Assembly (NCBI GenBank): GCA_030432025.1
Contig: JAUIIA010000001.1
Coordinates: 124,001-188,000 of the forward strand
DNA: 64,000 nt
Origin: Alphaproteobacteria bacterium
GTDB lineage: Bacteria > Pseudomonadota > Alphaproteobacteria > Micavibrionales > Micavibrionaceae
Direction: 5' to 3'
This document shows, piece after piece, positions 35,715-45,130 of this stretch. Under the pieces are notes generated by a model that was not told the origin of the DNA, made no database searches, and saw nothing but the letters and a program-made list of their open reading frames with translations. Each line of letters opens with the position of its first letter. The stretch's first letter is position 1. Position numbers and translations under genes: made by a program.

Positions 35715-37799
35715 TTATCCGGGCAGCCTTTTGATATCGGCATCAAATTCGGCACGGTTGGCGGTTTGTGTGTCCAGCCATTGCGCAACCCTGAACATTT
35801 CCTCTGCGCCGCCATGAACCATAGCAGAGTTCATAAGCTTCATTTGCGCAGGGCCATATTGCTCGGGAAGATTTTGATAATTGTAAATTACCCCCTCCCT
35901 GAAACGCGCGGCGGCATTGTTGATGACAACGCCACGTTGTTCGAGACCGTGAACCAGGCGGTTAACATTGTCCAGGGCACTGTAGTTCCATTCCGTTTGT
36001 GTACCCGGGCCGCCCTTATCAACAATGACTGAACGGATATCCGGCGCAATGATACCGGGAATACGGTATGCCATGTGAGGAACCGAGATCGGAATGAAGC
36101 CATGTTCACGTGCGCCTTTTGGATCGCCCTCCATGGTCGCAATCGGGGTCGTAATGCCGCGACGTGTAATTTCATAGCCCTCTTCGCTCAGGTCAACGGC
36201 TGCGCGAGCATACTGATTCATGCTTCCCTTGCCGCCATGTCCTTCGCTACCCGCATAACCGTTTTCATAGAAAAGGCGAGCAACTTGATAAGACGTGTCC
36301 AGAACTTCAGGATTTTCCGAAGTGGCATTACCGATAAATGCGACACCAGGCTGGTCGGTAAATTCGGGAACAACAGCCTTAATCGTACTGTCCTGAGGCT
36401 CAAACGGGGTCATGACATATTCATGATTTTCCCAGCCACGGTTAAGTGTTTGGAATAGCTGTTCACCGTCACGATGGATCTGGAATGCGGAAGCGACGCG
36501 CATCGCCGTCGTGCCCAGGCGCAGCAGGTGTAAATGACGGTCGACCAACTTTGAGTCTAATACAACGTCGGGACGGCCTTTTACGTGTCCATCGCCCAGA
36601 TTGTGAAGATCACGTCGCATGTTGAATAGCATGTCGCGTTTCAACATAGTCATCGTGTCTTCTACGATATTCCCTGTTGGTTTGAACGGCAGGAAGACAA
36701 CACCATCAACCTGCTGCATGAACTTCACAAGGCAGCTGATGTCCGTTGACGGGCCATCAGGCAAGAATTCCTGCTGATGGAATGGCATCTTGGTATCGAA
36801 CTCATCAATATCCGCCAGACGGTAACCATGTCTTTCCAATTGGCCGATCTGTGACTTAACCCAGTTATCGTAAGGGTCATGCGCTTCGCGACCCCATGTA
36901 CCCGTGAAATGGCGGTCCGTTACGATAACGGCTTGGCCGCCACCACGTTCGGATTTTGGATGCAGAATAATGCCGGGAGCCGAAAACTCGCGCTTGGCAT
37001 CACTTTTTATCGGAATACCGACGGTTTCGATCAGCTTCTTAACGGCACGCGCATTGTGTGAGTCGGGATGACATGCAACATCCATTTCGTCTTTTTGAGA
37101 CTGGACGCTTACATCGGGTTTATCCGGAAACGCGAGGAAGTAATCGAGATCATAAACCCCAAGATCCTCTTCGCCTTCAGCCGGCATAGGTTCGCGCAAC
37201 ATCACATAATCTCTGCGCCCTGCAACCGTAATAGCGGTCTCGGGGGAGCCTACTCTGGAAAACTCACCTACGGTCTTTATCTTCAAGCCGCGGTCAACGG
37301 TGCCGTGCTTTTCCTCGATGTCATTGAGTGCGCGGTTGATGTCATGCATCAGGGTTTCAAAGCCATTCACCAGCGCCATTGGCGCCATCTCGGTGCCCGG
37401 GAAGTTTTGGCCATCAATGTAGAGGTGTTTGTAATCTTTAAGGAAAGGATGTTCGTGAAGGTCGGGTTGTTCGAATTCAATCACGATATCGGTGTTGTAA
37501 ACGAAGGAGTTAACTTCATCGTACCCGACCCTGGCCAGCGCTTCATGGGCATTGTCGGTCTTCTGACCCACATTCCCCTCTCCGACCCCTGTATCTTCAG
37601 CGGCGTTCGGCAAAACGGGTAAAAAATCTTTGATATATCTGAGCTTGGCATCTGCCTCGAATTGTTGGAATGCAGAGGCCGCATCCCTTCGTTTGACGGG
37701 CGTATTACTGCCCATCAAAATTTTAGCTCCCTTTTCGACAACAAGATCGTCGCGGCGCGCCTTCTCAAAGCTGCCTTCTAAACCATGTGTAGTGTTCAT
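35715..37799 (-). CDS. 694-residue protein with C-terminal LOG-like domain
   Basis: The C-terminal 210 residues look like the LOG/lysine-decarboxylase-like fold. A first strand VAFIGNAT (about 486-493) is followed by a helix, then GHGGKGSMNQYARAA (about 520-534) in the place of the usual GGGxxGLMGxVA, and GGPGTQTE (596-603), which fits the GGxGTxxE hallmark exactly. LOG proteins cleave ribose-phosphate from nucleotides. The N-terminal 480 residues are not recognised; they contain two further hydrophobic strands (VVFLPFKP) that could be another Rossmann-like unit. It is monocistronic, and no neighbour reveals the substrate. Confidence 0.85.
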   Translation of the reverse strand: MNTTHGLEGSFEKARRDDLVVEKGAKILMGSNTPVKRRDAASAFQQFEADAKLRYIKDFLPVLPNAAEDTGVGEGNVGQKTDNAHEALARVGYDEVNSFVYNTDIVIEFEQPDLHEHPFLKDYKHLYIDGQNFPGTEMAPMALVNGFETLMHDINRALNDIEEKHGTVDRGLKIKTVGEFSRVGSPETAITVAGRRDYVMLREPMPAEGEEDLGVYDLDYFLAFPDKPDVSVQSQKDEMDVACHPDSHNARAVKKLIETVGIPIKSDAKREFSAPGIILHPKSERGGGQAVIVTDRHFTGTWGREAHDPYDNWVKSQIGQLERHGYRLADIDEFDTKMPFHQQEFLPDGPSTDISCLVKFMQQVDGVVFLPFKPTGNIVEDTMTMLKRDMLFNMRRDLHNLGDGHVKGRPDVVLDSKLVDRHLHLLRLGTTAMRVASAFQIHRDGEQLFQTLNRGWENHEYVMTPFEPQDSTIKAVVPEFTDQPGVAFIGNATSENPEVLDTSYQVARLFYENGYAGSEGHGGKGSMNQYARAAVDLSEEGYEITRRGITTPIATMEGDPKGAREHGFIPISVPHMAYRIPGIIAPDIRSVIVDKGGPGTQTEWNYSALDNVNRLVHGLEQRGVVINNAAARFREGVIYNYQNLPEQYGPAQMKLMNSAMVHGGAEEMFRVAQWLDTQTANRAEFDADIKRLPG

Positions 37800-37997
37800 T
37801 TCTCGTCCGTGGCGTACTCAAAAAATGTACTCATAATTCCCTAACTCGCTCATATGTTTTGAGCTTGTCCACGTTGTACCTTAAACATGCCAAAAAATGC
37901 AAAATTTATTTTAGTATTTTTGCATGTTCCATAATCTCCCTTTTAATACAGGGGGTTATAGGGGAAAAATTTAGGCCCGTGTGATGGAGTTGCGAAA

Positions 37998-38180
37998 TCA
38001 GGATTTGAAAATATCGGACGCTGCAGCCTGAGATGCTTTTTTCTGCTCAATATTAATCTTCACGCGCTCTTTTTCCGTATCCAGTTCCTGAACATACTCC
38101 TCGAGCTCGGAAACCGACATATTCTCTAGGTTCCGTGGAAAATCAGCAGATGTCTTTTTTGGCAAATCATCATCAAACAT
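37998..38180 (-). CDS. DUF1192 family small protein
   Basis: This 60-residue acidic protein fits DUF1192: MFDDDLPKK at the start, then the MSVSELEEYVQELDTEKERV helix and a KKASQAAASDIFKS end. The helix is probably a short coiled coil. The family is restricted mainly to alphaproteobacteria and has no known function. The flanking gaps (37800-37997 and 38181-38391) hold no other gene. Confidence 0.85.
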   Translation of the reverse strand: MFDDDLPKKTSADFPRNLENMSVSELEEYVQELDTEKERVKINIEQKKASQAAASDIFKS

Positions 38181-38270
38181 AGATAAAAAATAAAAGAGCG
38201 GTTTTTAAAATGCAAACCGAATCGAATTTTTGTCAGGCATAAAAAAAATCTGGAAATTCCGCATAAACCC

Positions 38271-38313
38271 TTATATAACGGGTTCGTTCCCTTAAAAATT
38301 TGGTTATATAACC
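38271..38313. promoter_or_regulatory. repeated TTATATAAC boxes upstream of trcR
   Basis: TTATATAAC occurs at 38271-38279 and 38304-38312, 33 bp apart. The second lies in the 12-bp palindrome GGTTATATAACC (38302-38313). Between them is TTAA-N7-GTTA (38292-38306), one base from the CtrA-type TTAA-N7-TTAA. The pair lies 80-120 bp before the trcR start and may be promoter -10 material or a regulator site. Confidence 0.35.
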
Positions 38314-38391
38314 AGCTCCCGCGAGGAACAGGAGCGGGCTAAAAACTATGCCTATTTAAGATTTAACAGTAGACCAAAAGGAAAGAGCACA

Positions 38392-39090
38392 ATGTCAACT
38401 GCACTGAACATCACCGGACAACTCCTGATGCCGAAGGCTACGGCTGTCTGGCTTATCGAGAACACAGCCCTGACTTTCGAGCAAATCGCCGATTTTACAG
38501 GCATGACCACGATCGAGATCGAAGCTTTGGCCGATGGTGATATCGGTAAAGGTCTTGTGGGTCGTAACCCTATGGAACATCACGAGCTTACACAGGAAGA
38601 GCTGGACCGTTGTCAGGCTGATCCGGCAGCACGTCTTGTGATCGCCAAGAGCAGTTTGCCGCCTGTTAAAGCGCGCGCGAAAGGCCCTCGTTACACGCCT
38701 GTTTCCAAGCGCGGTGATAAGCCGGATGCTATTGCCTACATTCTTAAGCACAACCCCGAAATTTCAGACGCACAGATTACGAAGCTGGTTGGTACAACCA
38801 AGCCGACAATTAATTCTGTTCGTGAACGCACACACCCGAACACACCGAACTTGCGTCCGCGTCACCCTGCGGAACTGGGTCTGTGTACATGGCAGGAATA
38901 CGAGAAATCCAGCGACAAAGGTTTGAAAGCGCAAGGTAAAGACCCTGAAGAAGTTAAAGCCCAGCGTCTGGCCGAGCAGCAAGCCGCTCTGTCTGAGCCA
39001 CAGGAAAGCGAAGATGCCAGCCAATCCGGTACAGGTGGTTTCGACTTCTCCAACTTCCTTGGTGACACTGACACATCATCTGACGATTAA
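38392..39090 (+). CDS. trcR: DUF1013 cell-cycle transcriptional regulator TrcR
   Basis: This 232-residue protein matches the alphaproteobacterial DUF1013 family, named TrcR. The conserved N-terminal part MPKATAVWLIENTALTFEQIA contains a helix-turn-helix-like unit, and a second HTH-like part reads ISDAQITKLVGTTKPTINSVRER (about 126-148). The C-terminus is glutamine/serine/aspartate rich and ends SSDD. It associates with sigma-70 RNA polymerase at cell-cycle genes by published work on the family. A hairpin after the gene suggests a single-gene transcript. Confidence 0.93.
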   Translation: MSTALNITGQLLMPKATAVWLIENTALTFEQIADFTGMTTIEIEALADGDIGKGLVGRNPMEHHELTQEELDRCQADPAARLVIAKSSLPPVKARAKGPRYTPVSKRGDKPDAIAYILKHNPEISDAQITKLVGTTKPTINSVRERTHPNTPNLRPRHPAELGLCTWQEYEKSSDKGLKAQGKDPEEVKAQRLAEQQAALSEPQESEDASQSGTGGFDFSNFLGDTDTSSDD

Positions 39091-39111
39091 ACCCTACAGG
39101 CACAAGAAAAA

Positions 39112-39140
39112 GCAGCCGGAGAATGAAATCAACCGGCTGC
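39112..39140 (+). terminator. likely terminator after trcR
   Basis: GCAGCCGG (39112-39119) and CCGGCTGC (39133-39140) form a perfect 8-bp stem with a 13-base loop, 22 bp after the trcR stop. The following TCTCTTC is only moderately U-rich, so efficiency may be partial. Confidence 0.65.
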
Positions 39141-39200
39141 TCTCTTCATACTGACTCCCCAGATATATAACCGGGGTGTTTTAGTCTCGGCCCTATAGCA

Positions 39201-39431
39201 TTAGGCCGAGGCTTGTCCGCTTTGCTCATTTCCGAGGTCGCGGATTCCTTCAATTTCTTCTTTCAGAAACAATTTCTGCTTTTTCAACTGACGAAGATAA
39301 AAATCTGTGGTGGACGGGCTTTTATAAGCCTCCTCTATCCTCGAAGATAATACTGAATGTCGTTGTCTTAGCGCCTCTAAACGTGAATTTTGTGCAGATA
39401 AGAGTCCTGTAGAAGATGCAGGGTTAGACAT
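39201..39431 (-). CDS. DUF465/YdcH family small helical protein
   Basis: I start at 39431 (MSNPASSTG), which has AAAGGAG 7 bp upstream; an in-frame ATG at 39473 would include that site. The 76-residue protein is a two-helix hairpin with the family core RLEALRQRHSVLSSRIEEAYK and YLRQLKKQKLFLKEEIEGIRD. YdcH-type proteins are common and uncharacterised. The gap 39474-39740 contains AT-rich sequence without any feature I can support. Confidence 0.85.
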   Translation of the reverse strand: MSNPASSTGLLSAQNSRLEALRQRHSVLSSRIEEAYKSPSTTDFYLRQLKKQKLFLKEEIEGIRDLGNEQSGQASA

Positions 39432-39740
39432 ATGCCAGCTCCTTTCGGTTCGAGGTTTGATTTTAGAATGCAATAAAAATACGCGAAATCTCCGCCATGC
39501 GCAAAAAAGCTTTAATCAAGAAAGCACTAATGAATGTAATCTTTCTTTTATTCGAAATGTTTATACCCGACTCTTAATCAGGTTCAATTTCAAAGCCAAA
39601 AATTCTTTTTTGCTAAATTTTAAAATGCGGTGATTCGGCGCATCCTTTTAGTTTTCCATAAAACCAATAACAGACCGTTAAAAGCTGAAGGAACACGAGC
39701 CTAAATTTTTACAAATGTGGAAAATTTTTGAGCCAAATAC

Positions 39741-41246
39741 CTACAAATCGAACTTTACGCCCTGTGCCAGCGGCAATTCAGTCGAGTAATTCACCGTCTG
39801 TGTCTGACGGCGCATGTAGGTTTTCCAAGCATCCGAGCCACTTTCGCGACCGCCGCCCGTTTCCTTCTCTCCGCCGAAAGCTCCGCCGATTTCCGCACCG
39901 CTGGTGCCGATATTAACGTTGGCGATTCCGCAATCACTGCCGGTTGCGGACAGGAAGCGTTCGGCCTCGCGCACATCATTGGTAAAGATTGCGGAAGACA
40001 GCCCTTGCGGCACACCGTTTTGTAGAGCGATCCCATCATCAAGCGTCTTGTATTTCATGCAGTACAGGATCGGCGCGAAGGTTTCATGCTCGACGACCGC
40101 GGATTGCTCAGGCATCTCGACCATAGCGGGACGAACATAGAAGCCGCCCTCGCCTATATCCTCGCAGCCACCGCCAACGAGAACTTTGCCGCCCTCTTTC
40201 TCGGCCTGCTTGAGGGCATCTTGCATTTGATTGTAGGCATCCTCGTCGATTAGAGGGCCGACAAGAGTTGTATCCTCGAGCGGGTCACCGACGCGGATCT
40301 GTTCGTATCCCTTTTTCAAAGAAGCGATCAATTGATCATAAATATCTTCATGCACGATCAAGCGGCGCGTCGATGTGCAACGCTGGCCACAAGTACCGAC
40401 CGCCCCAAACAGAATTGCGCGAACGGCCATATCCAGATCGGCAGATGGCGCGATGACCATGGCGTTGTTGCCGCCAAGCTCAAGCAAGCTGCGCCCTAGA
40501 CGCTTAGCGACGGCTTCACCGACTGCCCGGCCCATGCGGACGCTGCCCGTCGCACTGATGAGCGGGAACGCTGGGTTGTCCACCAGAGCTTGACCGACAT
40601 CGGCTTCACCCAGCACAACCTGAAGCAAGCCGTCAGGCACATCATGACCTGCAGCTTTGAATTTTTCGACAGTGCGGTCAAAAACACTTTTGCAAGCCAG
40701 CGCGGTTAACGGTGTTTTTTCAGATGGCTTCCAGACCATGGAGTTGCCGCAAACCAGGGCCAATGAAGCATTCCATGACCAAACAGCCACAGGAAAGTTA
40801 AAGGCCGTAATCACACCGACAGGACCAATCGGATGCCAGACTTCGCGCATATGATGTTCGGGGCGTTCGGACCCCATGGTGATCCCGCTCAGCTGACGGG
40901 ATAAGCCAACAGCAAAGTCACAGATATCAATCATTTCCTGTACTTCGCCCAAGCCTTCGGAATAAATTTTGCCGCACTCAATGGTTACAAGCTTGCCTAA
41001 ATCATCTTTGGATTTGCGCAGCTCTTCGCCCAGCAAGCGCACAAATTCACCACGCACAGGTGCGGGCACCTTGCGCCATTGTTCAAATGCAGCCTGCGCC
41101 TTCTCAGCAACGGCATCGACGTCTTTAACATTATGAGCAGAAACAGCACCGAGAGAGTTGCCGTCAATCGGAGAGAATACTTCAATGTCAGCGTTAGCCT
41201 CGACCTTAACTCCGAGGGCGTCCAACACATCCTGATACTTGCTCAT
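39741..41246 (-). CDS. aldehyde dehydrogenase, ALDH7 type (aminoadipate-semialdehyde dehydrogenase-like)
   Basis: This 501-residue NAD-dependent dehydrogenase has the active-site glutamate in LELGGNNAM (about 260), the catalytic cysteine in GQRCTSTRR (about 294) and the AFNFPVAVW cofactor segment (about 149). The TCGQRCTSTRR and NNAM features are those of ALDH7 (AmaB, lysine catabolism), not betaine or acetaldehyde dehydrogenases. Lysine-derived aminoadipate semialdehyde is the likely substrate, though no lysine genes are adjacent. The start overlaps the DUF924 gene stop by 4 bp. Confidence 0.92.
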   Translation of the reverse strand: MSKYQDVLDALGVKVEANADIEVFSPIDGNSLGAVSAHNVKDVDAVAEKAQAAFEQWRKVPAPVRGEFVRLLGEELRKSKDDLGKLVTIECGKIYSEGLGEVQEMIDICDFAVGLSRQLSGITMGSERPEHHMREVWHPIGPVGVITAFNFPVAVWSWNASLALVCGNSMVWKPSEKTPLTALACKSVFDRTVEKFKAAGHDVPDGLLQVVLGEADVGQALVDNPAFPLISATGSVRMGRAVGEAVAKRLGRSLLELGGNNAMVIAPSADLDMAVRAILFGAVGTCGQRCTSTRRLIVHEDIYDQLIASLKKGYEQIRVGDPLEDTTLVGPLIDEDAYNQMQDALKQAEKEGGKVLVGGGCEDIGEGGFYVRPAMVEMPEQSAVVEHETFAPILYCMKYKTLDDGIALQNGVPQGLSSAIFTNDVREAERFLSATGSDCGIANVNIGTSGAEIGGAFGGEKETGGGRESGSDAWKTYMRRQTQTVNYSTELPLAQGVKFDL

Positions 41247-41794
41247 AAAAACCCCTTATGCGTTTTGAGGAATTCGATTTCCTCTTCTGAACTCTCACGC
41301 CCTAAAACTTCGTTCCGGTGCGGGAAGCGGCCGAACTTTTCAATCGGCACATAATGACGCTTGGCGTACATGTCCCCTGCCGGGTTTGCATCGGCCATCG
41401 CACCAAACAGCTCAACCGATTTTTTCTGATCGCTTAAGGTCTCGCTATGCTGATACGGCAAATATAGAAACCCGCGTTTTACAGGCTCTAGAATTTGGTC
41501 GAAACCTTTATGCACGGCTTGCTTCGCGATTAACAATGCGCGTTCATCGCTGGCAAAGGCCTTGGGCATGTTTCTATACATATGGCGCGGAAACTGGTCG
41601 AGGACAATGACCAGAGCCAAAGCTCCGTCGGCATCCGCCGCCCAGTGGTTGCACAGACCGTCATTGGCCATTTGATGTGTGACTTCGAAACGCTCCTTGA
41701 TTTCGGCATCAACGCTGTCGCTTTGTTGAAACCATTGTTGCGGTTCAAGCTCTTCGAACCAGAAGTGATTAATCTCATTTTGTGTATCGCGCAT
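41243..41794 (-). CDS. DUF924 family protein
   Basis: This 183-residue helical protein matches DUF924. Typical segments are NHFWFEELEPQQWFQQSDSVDAEI at the start, LVIVLDQFPRHMYRN (about 62-76) and YLPYQHSETLSDQKKSVELF (about 112-131). The family has a TPR-like helical fold and no assigned activity. It is the first gene of a two-gene unit with the aldehyde dehydrogenase and follows the pet operon after a hairpin. Confidence 0.9.
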   Translation of the reverse strand: MRDTQNEINHFWFEELEPQQWFQQSDSVDAEIKERFEVTHQMANDGLCNHWAADADGALALVIVLDQFPRHMYRNMPKAFASDERALLIAKQAVHKGFDQILEPVKRGFLYLPYQHSETLSDQKKSVELFGAMADANPAGDMYAKRHYVPIEKFGRFPHRNEVLGRESSEEEIEFLKTHKGFL

Positions 41795-41802
41795 AAACTA
41801 AA

Positions 41803-41828
41803 GGTATCCTTTGTTAAAAAAGGATACC
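41803..41828 (-). terminator. hairpin after the petABC operon
   Basis: GGTATCCTTT (41803-41812) and AAAGGATACC (41819-41828) pair perfectly over 10 bp with a 6-base loop. On the minus strand it lies 52 bp after the petC stop and is followed by TTTAGTTTATG. It probably separates pet transcription from the DUF924-ALDH unit, though the tail is not strongly U-rich. Confidence 0.6.
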
Positions 41829-41880
41829 CATAAACAGCTATAGAAAAAAGGATAAAGGTGGCGGGAGCCCAGATATCTAT

Positions 41881-42648
41881 CTAGTGAACGTCCGCCCAGA
41901 TTTTCTTCTTGATGCCGTACATGATTGCGGCAAACACGGCGAGGAAGAGCAATACCTGCAGACCGATTTTCTTACGGCTTTCCATCTCCGGCTCGGCAGC
42001 CCATGTCAGGAACTCCGCGACGTCTCTGGCATATTGCTCAGTCGTCATCGGGCTTTCGTCAGAATAGGCAACCATACCGTCAGACAATGGCGGAGCCATA
42101 GCGATTACGTGACCGGCCATGTACGGGTTGTAATATTGACCATCAAGCAGCTTCTTATCCGCCGGTGGTTCTTTGTACCCTGTCAGCAGAGCATATACAT
42201 AGTCAGCCCCGTGGTGACGAGCCTTTGTGATCAAGGACAAGTCAGGAGGATACGCACCGCCATTGGCATATTTGGCGGCGTTCTTATTCGGGAAAGGTGA
42301 CGGGAAATAATCACTCGGACGTGCCGGGCGATCAAACATCTCACCCTCTTCATCCGGACCATCGGTCACAGTGTATTCAGAGGCAATGGCTTTAATTTGC
42401 GCTTCGTTATAACCAAGGTCTTCGAGGTTACGGAACGCTACGCGCTTCATTGAGTGACAAGCCGCACAAACCTGACGGTAAACAAGGTAGCCGCGCTGTA
42501 GAGCGTCACGGTCATAGGTACCGAACGGGCCCTTGAAGTGCCAATGCTGATGCGGTGCAGCTTTCTGATCTCCCGCAGCCTGTGCAGACGGCGCGATCAT
42601 CATGAGCAGAGGCAATACTGCCAAACTTAGGATTAAACGCTTTGTCAT
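41881..42648 (-). CDS. petC: cytochrome c1 of the bc1 complex
   Basis: I choose ATG 42648 (MTKRLILSLAVLPLL), which gives a signal peptide ending about residue 24 (SAQA). A longer frame to 42744 lies within petB. The 255-residue protein has the heme c motif C61-A-A-C64-H65, the PDLSLITKARH segment, the distal region with MAPPL, which may hold the methionine ligand, and one C-terminal membrane anchor (about 228-248). It is last in the petABC operon, 1 bp after petB. Confidence 0.95.
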   Translation of the reverse strand: MTKRLILSLAVLPLLMMIAPSAQAAGDQKAAPHQHWHFKGPFGTYDRDALQRGYLVYRQVCAACHSMKRVAFRNLEDLGYNEAQIKAIASEYTVTDGPDEEGEMFDRPARPSDYFPSPFPNKNAAKYANGGAYPPDLSLITKARHHGADYVYALLTGYKEPPADKKLLDGQYYNPYMAGHVIAMAPPLSDGMVAYSDESPMTTEQYARDVAEFLTWAAEPEMESRKKIGLQVLLFLAVFAAIMYGIKKKIWADVH

Positions 42649-42649
42649 T

Positions 42650-43966
42650 TTATTCTGCTGCCTCCGGAGACATTTCGGATTTACTTTTTTTCTGTTCGAG
42701 TACGGCTTCGTGAATGCTGGTCGGCAAATCACGGCCTTTTTCATTGCGGCTCAACCATGGAAGAATCGCGATGAAGAATATGAAATAGTAAGCGGTTGCG
42801 GCCAAGCCCATATAGCTGAGCGGGATACCAAACAGCGTCGCGTCCGCGCTTTGTGACCCGATATAGCCAAGGAAAATGAAGTCCGCGACCAAAATCAGGA
42901 AGAATGTTCTGAACAACGGGCGGAAACGGGCCGAGCGGATCGGGTGTGTATCCAGCCAAGGCAGAACAAACCAGAGTGCAATCGCACCGAACATCGCAAT
43001 AACACCGCCAAGCTTGGCCGAAATAATCACGATTTCCGTGAACGGCACGCCGATATCAAACGTAATCGCACGCAAGATTGCATAGAACGGCAGGAAGTAC
43101 CATTCGGGCACAATGTGTGCAGGTGTTACCAGCGGATCAGCCGGAATGTAGTTATCAGGGTGACCGAGCATATTCGGGGCATAGAATGTGACCAACACGA
43201 AGAACAACAGGAAGACGAGAACGCCGAATGTGTCCTTCATTGTGTAATATGGGTGGAACGGCAGTGTGTCCTGCGGCCCTTTCGTATCAATACCCAGCGG
43301 GTTGTTCGAACCAGTCACGTGTAGTGCCCATACATGCAGGAACACAACCGCGAAAATCACGAATGGCAAGAGATAGTGAAGCGCGAAGAAGCGTGTCAGT
43401 GTCGGGTTGTCGACGCTGAATCCACCCCAGAGCAATGTCACGATACTGTCACCGACCAGCGGAATGGCGGAGAACAGGTTGGTAATCACCGTTGCACCCC
43501 ACAAGGACATCTGTCCCCAAGGCAGAACGTAGCCGATAAAGGCGGTTGCCATCATCAACAGGAAGATCACAACGCCCAAAATCCAGAGCAGTTCGCGAGG
43601 CTTTTTGAAGGAGCCGTAATACATGCCGCGGAAAATATGGATATAAACGGCGATAAAGAAGAATGACGCACCATTCATGTGCATGTAACGAATAAGCCAG
43701 CCACCGTTAACTTCGCGCATGATACGCTCAACGGCGTCGAATGACTTGGTCACATCGGCCGTGTAATGCATTGCCAGAACGATACCGGTGACAATCATCA
43801 GCACCAGCATGATCATGGCGATCGCGCCGAAATTCCAGAAATAGTTAAAATTGCGAGGTGTCGGGAAAACACCGTATTCACGCTGCATCATTGTGAATAC
43901 GGGCAAACGGCTGTCGACCCACTCAATTACCGGATTATCAAATTGTTCTCTTTGACCACTTCCCAT
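42650..43966 (-). CDS. petB: cytochrome b of the bc1 complex
   Basis: This 438-residue membrane protein has eight hydrophobic helices. The heme histidines lie in the segments AMHYT[11 protein letters not shown] (helix B) and [10 protein letters not shown][10 protein letters not shown] (helix D). The Qo-site [13 protein letters not shown] motif is present (about 270-282) together with [14 protein letters not shown]. It oxidises ubiquinol and passes electrons to the Rieske protein and cytochrome c1. A hydrophilic tail of about 30 residues follows the last helix. It lies 20 bp after petA. Confidence 0.97.
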   Translation of the reverse strand: MGSGQREQFDNPVIEWVDSRLPVFTMMQREYGVFPTPRNFNYFWNFGAIAMIMLVLMIVTGIVLAMHYTADVTKSFDAVERIMREVNGGWLIRYMHMNGASFFFIAVYIHIFRGMYYGSFKKPRELLWILGVVIFLLMMATAFIGYVLPWGQMSLWGATVITNLFSAIPLVGDSIVTLLWGGFSVDNPTLTRFFALHYLLPFVIFAVVFLHVWALHVTGSNNPLGIDTKGPQDTLPFHPYYTMKDTFGVLVFLLFFVLVTFYAPNMLGHPDNYIPADPLVTPAHIVPEWYFLPFYAILRAITFDIGVPFTEIVIISAKLGGVIAMFGAIALWFVLPWLDTHPIRSARFRPLFRTFFLILVADFIFLGYIGSQSADATLFGIPLSYMGLAATAYYFIFFIAILPWLSRNEKGRDLPTSIHEAVLEQKKSKSEMSPEAAE

Positions 43967-43986
43967 GGTTTTCCTCTTTCTTATCC

Positions 43987-44520
43987 CTAGCCGATCTTGA
44001 TCACTGTATCGCTGATAAATTCATATGGCGGCACCTGAAGGTTCTTAGGGGCCGGACCTTTACGAATACGTGCTGATGTATCGTAGTGAGAACCGTGACA
44101 CGGGCAGAACCAGCCATCGTAGTCGCCATGCGCATCGCTTTGTTTCTGTCCGGTCGGGACACAACCCAAATGCGTACAAATTCCGATAACAACCAACCAT
44201 TCAGGTTTCTGAACACGCTCTTCATCGGCTTGCTTGTCCGGCAATGCGCTTATCTCGACGCTGCGCGCCTCTTCAATTTCTTCGGGTGTGCGGTGTTTGA
44301 TGAACACGGGCTTACCGCGCCACATAACCGTCTTGGCCTCACCCACAGGAATGGAACTAACATCCACCTCAGTGGTTGCCAGCGCCAGCGTATCCTTGGC
44401 GGGATTAAGGGAATTAATGAGCGGCGCTGCGAAAGATACAGCTCCGACGGCTCCAAAAGCCGCGCCGGTCATTTGCAAAAAATCTCTACGTGAGTTGTCG
44501 TCAGCGTTATCCGTACTCAT
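43987..44520 (-). CDS. petA: Rieske iron-sulfur protein of the bc1 complex
   Basis: This 177-residue protein starts with a twin-arginine signal (RRDFLQMTG, from residue 11) that remains as its membrane anchor. The 2Fe-2S ligands are in C115-T-H117-L-G-C120 and C139-P-C141-H142-G-S. The hinge and the [14 protein letters not shown] loop are normal. It is first in the petABC minus-strand operon. The 154-bp gap to the divergent trmL gene should hold both promoters; it is AT-rich and I assign no specific box. Confidence 0.97.
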   Translation of the reverse strand: MSTDNADDNSRRDFLQMTGAAFGAVGAVSFAAPLINSLNPAKDTLALATTEVDVSSIPVGEAKTVMWRGKPVFIKHRTPEEIEEARSVEISALPDKQADEERVQKPEWLVVIGICTHLGCVPTGQKQSDAHGDYDGWFCPCHGSHYDTSARIRKGPAPKNLQVPPYEFISDTVIKIG

Positions 44521-44674
44521 ATTCTTTCTTCTCTAAAATCAATCGACAGATTTTGGACACAGCATTTACGCCTTATTTTATAAATGATCAACCCTGTACT
44601 ATCCAGATATCACAAAATAAATTAGATATTACGCACATAAATTCTATTCATAAAAGGCTTAAGGGCAATACTCT

Positions 44675-45130
44675 ATGGTTTCAATCGCAATGTATCAACC
44701 GGATATACCACAAAATCTCGGGGCGATGATTCGCTTGTGCGCCTGCATGGGTGCTGACTTACACGTGATTGAGCCGACAAGCTTCCCCTATGATGAAAGA
44801 AAAATCCGTCAATCGGCGATGGATTATATTGATAAGCTCGTCATACACAGGCACGCATCATGGAATAGCTTTAAAAACGAAATGAGCGGAAAACGCATTG
44901 TGCTAATGACGACAAAAGGAGCCGATTCATACGCGAATTTCGAATTTGAGGACGGTGATATACTTCTGGCGGGTAGTGAAAGCGCCGGCGTTCCGGAAAA
45001 CGTCCACGAAGATGTCGGCGCCCGCATTGTCATTCCGATGCGAAACGGGTTACGGTCCCTTAATATTGTGAATGCGACGTCCATGATTATGGGCGAAGCC
45101 TTGCGCCAAACGAATGGATTTTCAGCATGA
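44675..45130 (+). CDS. trmL: tRNA (cytidine(34)-2'-O)-methyltransferase TrmL
   Basis: This 151-residue SPOUT methyltransferase modifies the wobble base of tRNA-Leu species, including the CAA anticodon isoacceptor encoded at 18860. The N-terminus ([20 protein letters not shown]), the [14 protein letters not shown] loop (about 91-104) and the [17 protein letters not shown] knot (about 129-145) are diagnostic. The start follows an AAGGGC site. The stop overlaps hemF by 4 bp. Confidence 0.95.
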   Translation: MVSIAMYQPDIPQNLGAMIRLCACMGADLHVIEPTSFPYDERKIRQSAMDYIDKLVIHRHASWNSFKNEMSGKRIVLMTTKGADSYANFEFEDGDILLAGSESAGVPENVHEDVGARIVIPMRNGLRSLNIVNATSMIMGEALRQTNGFSA

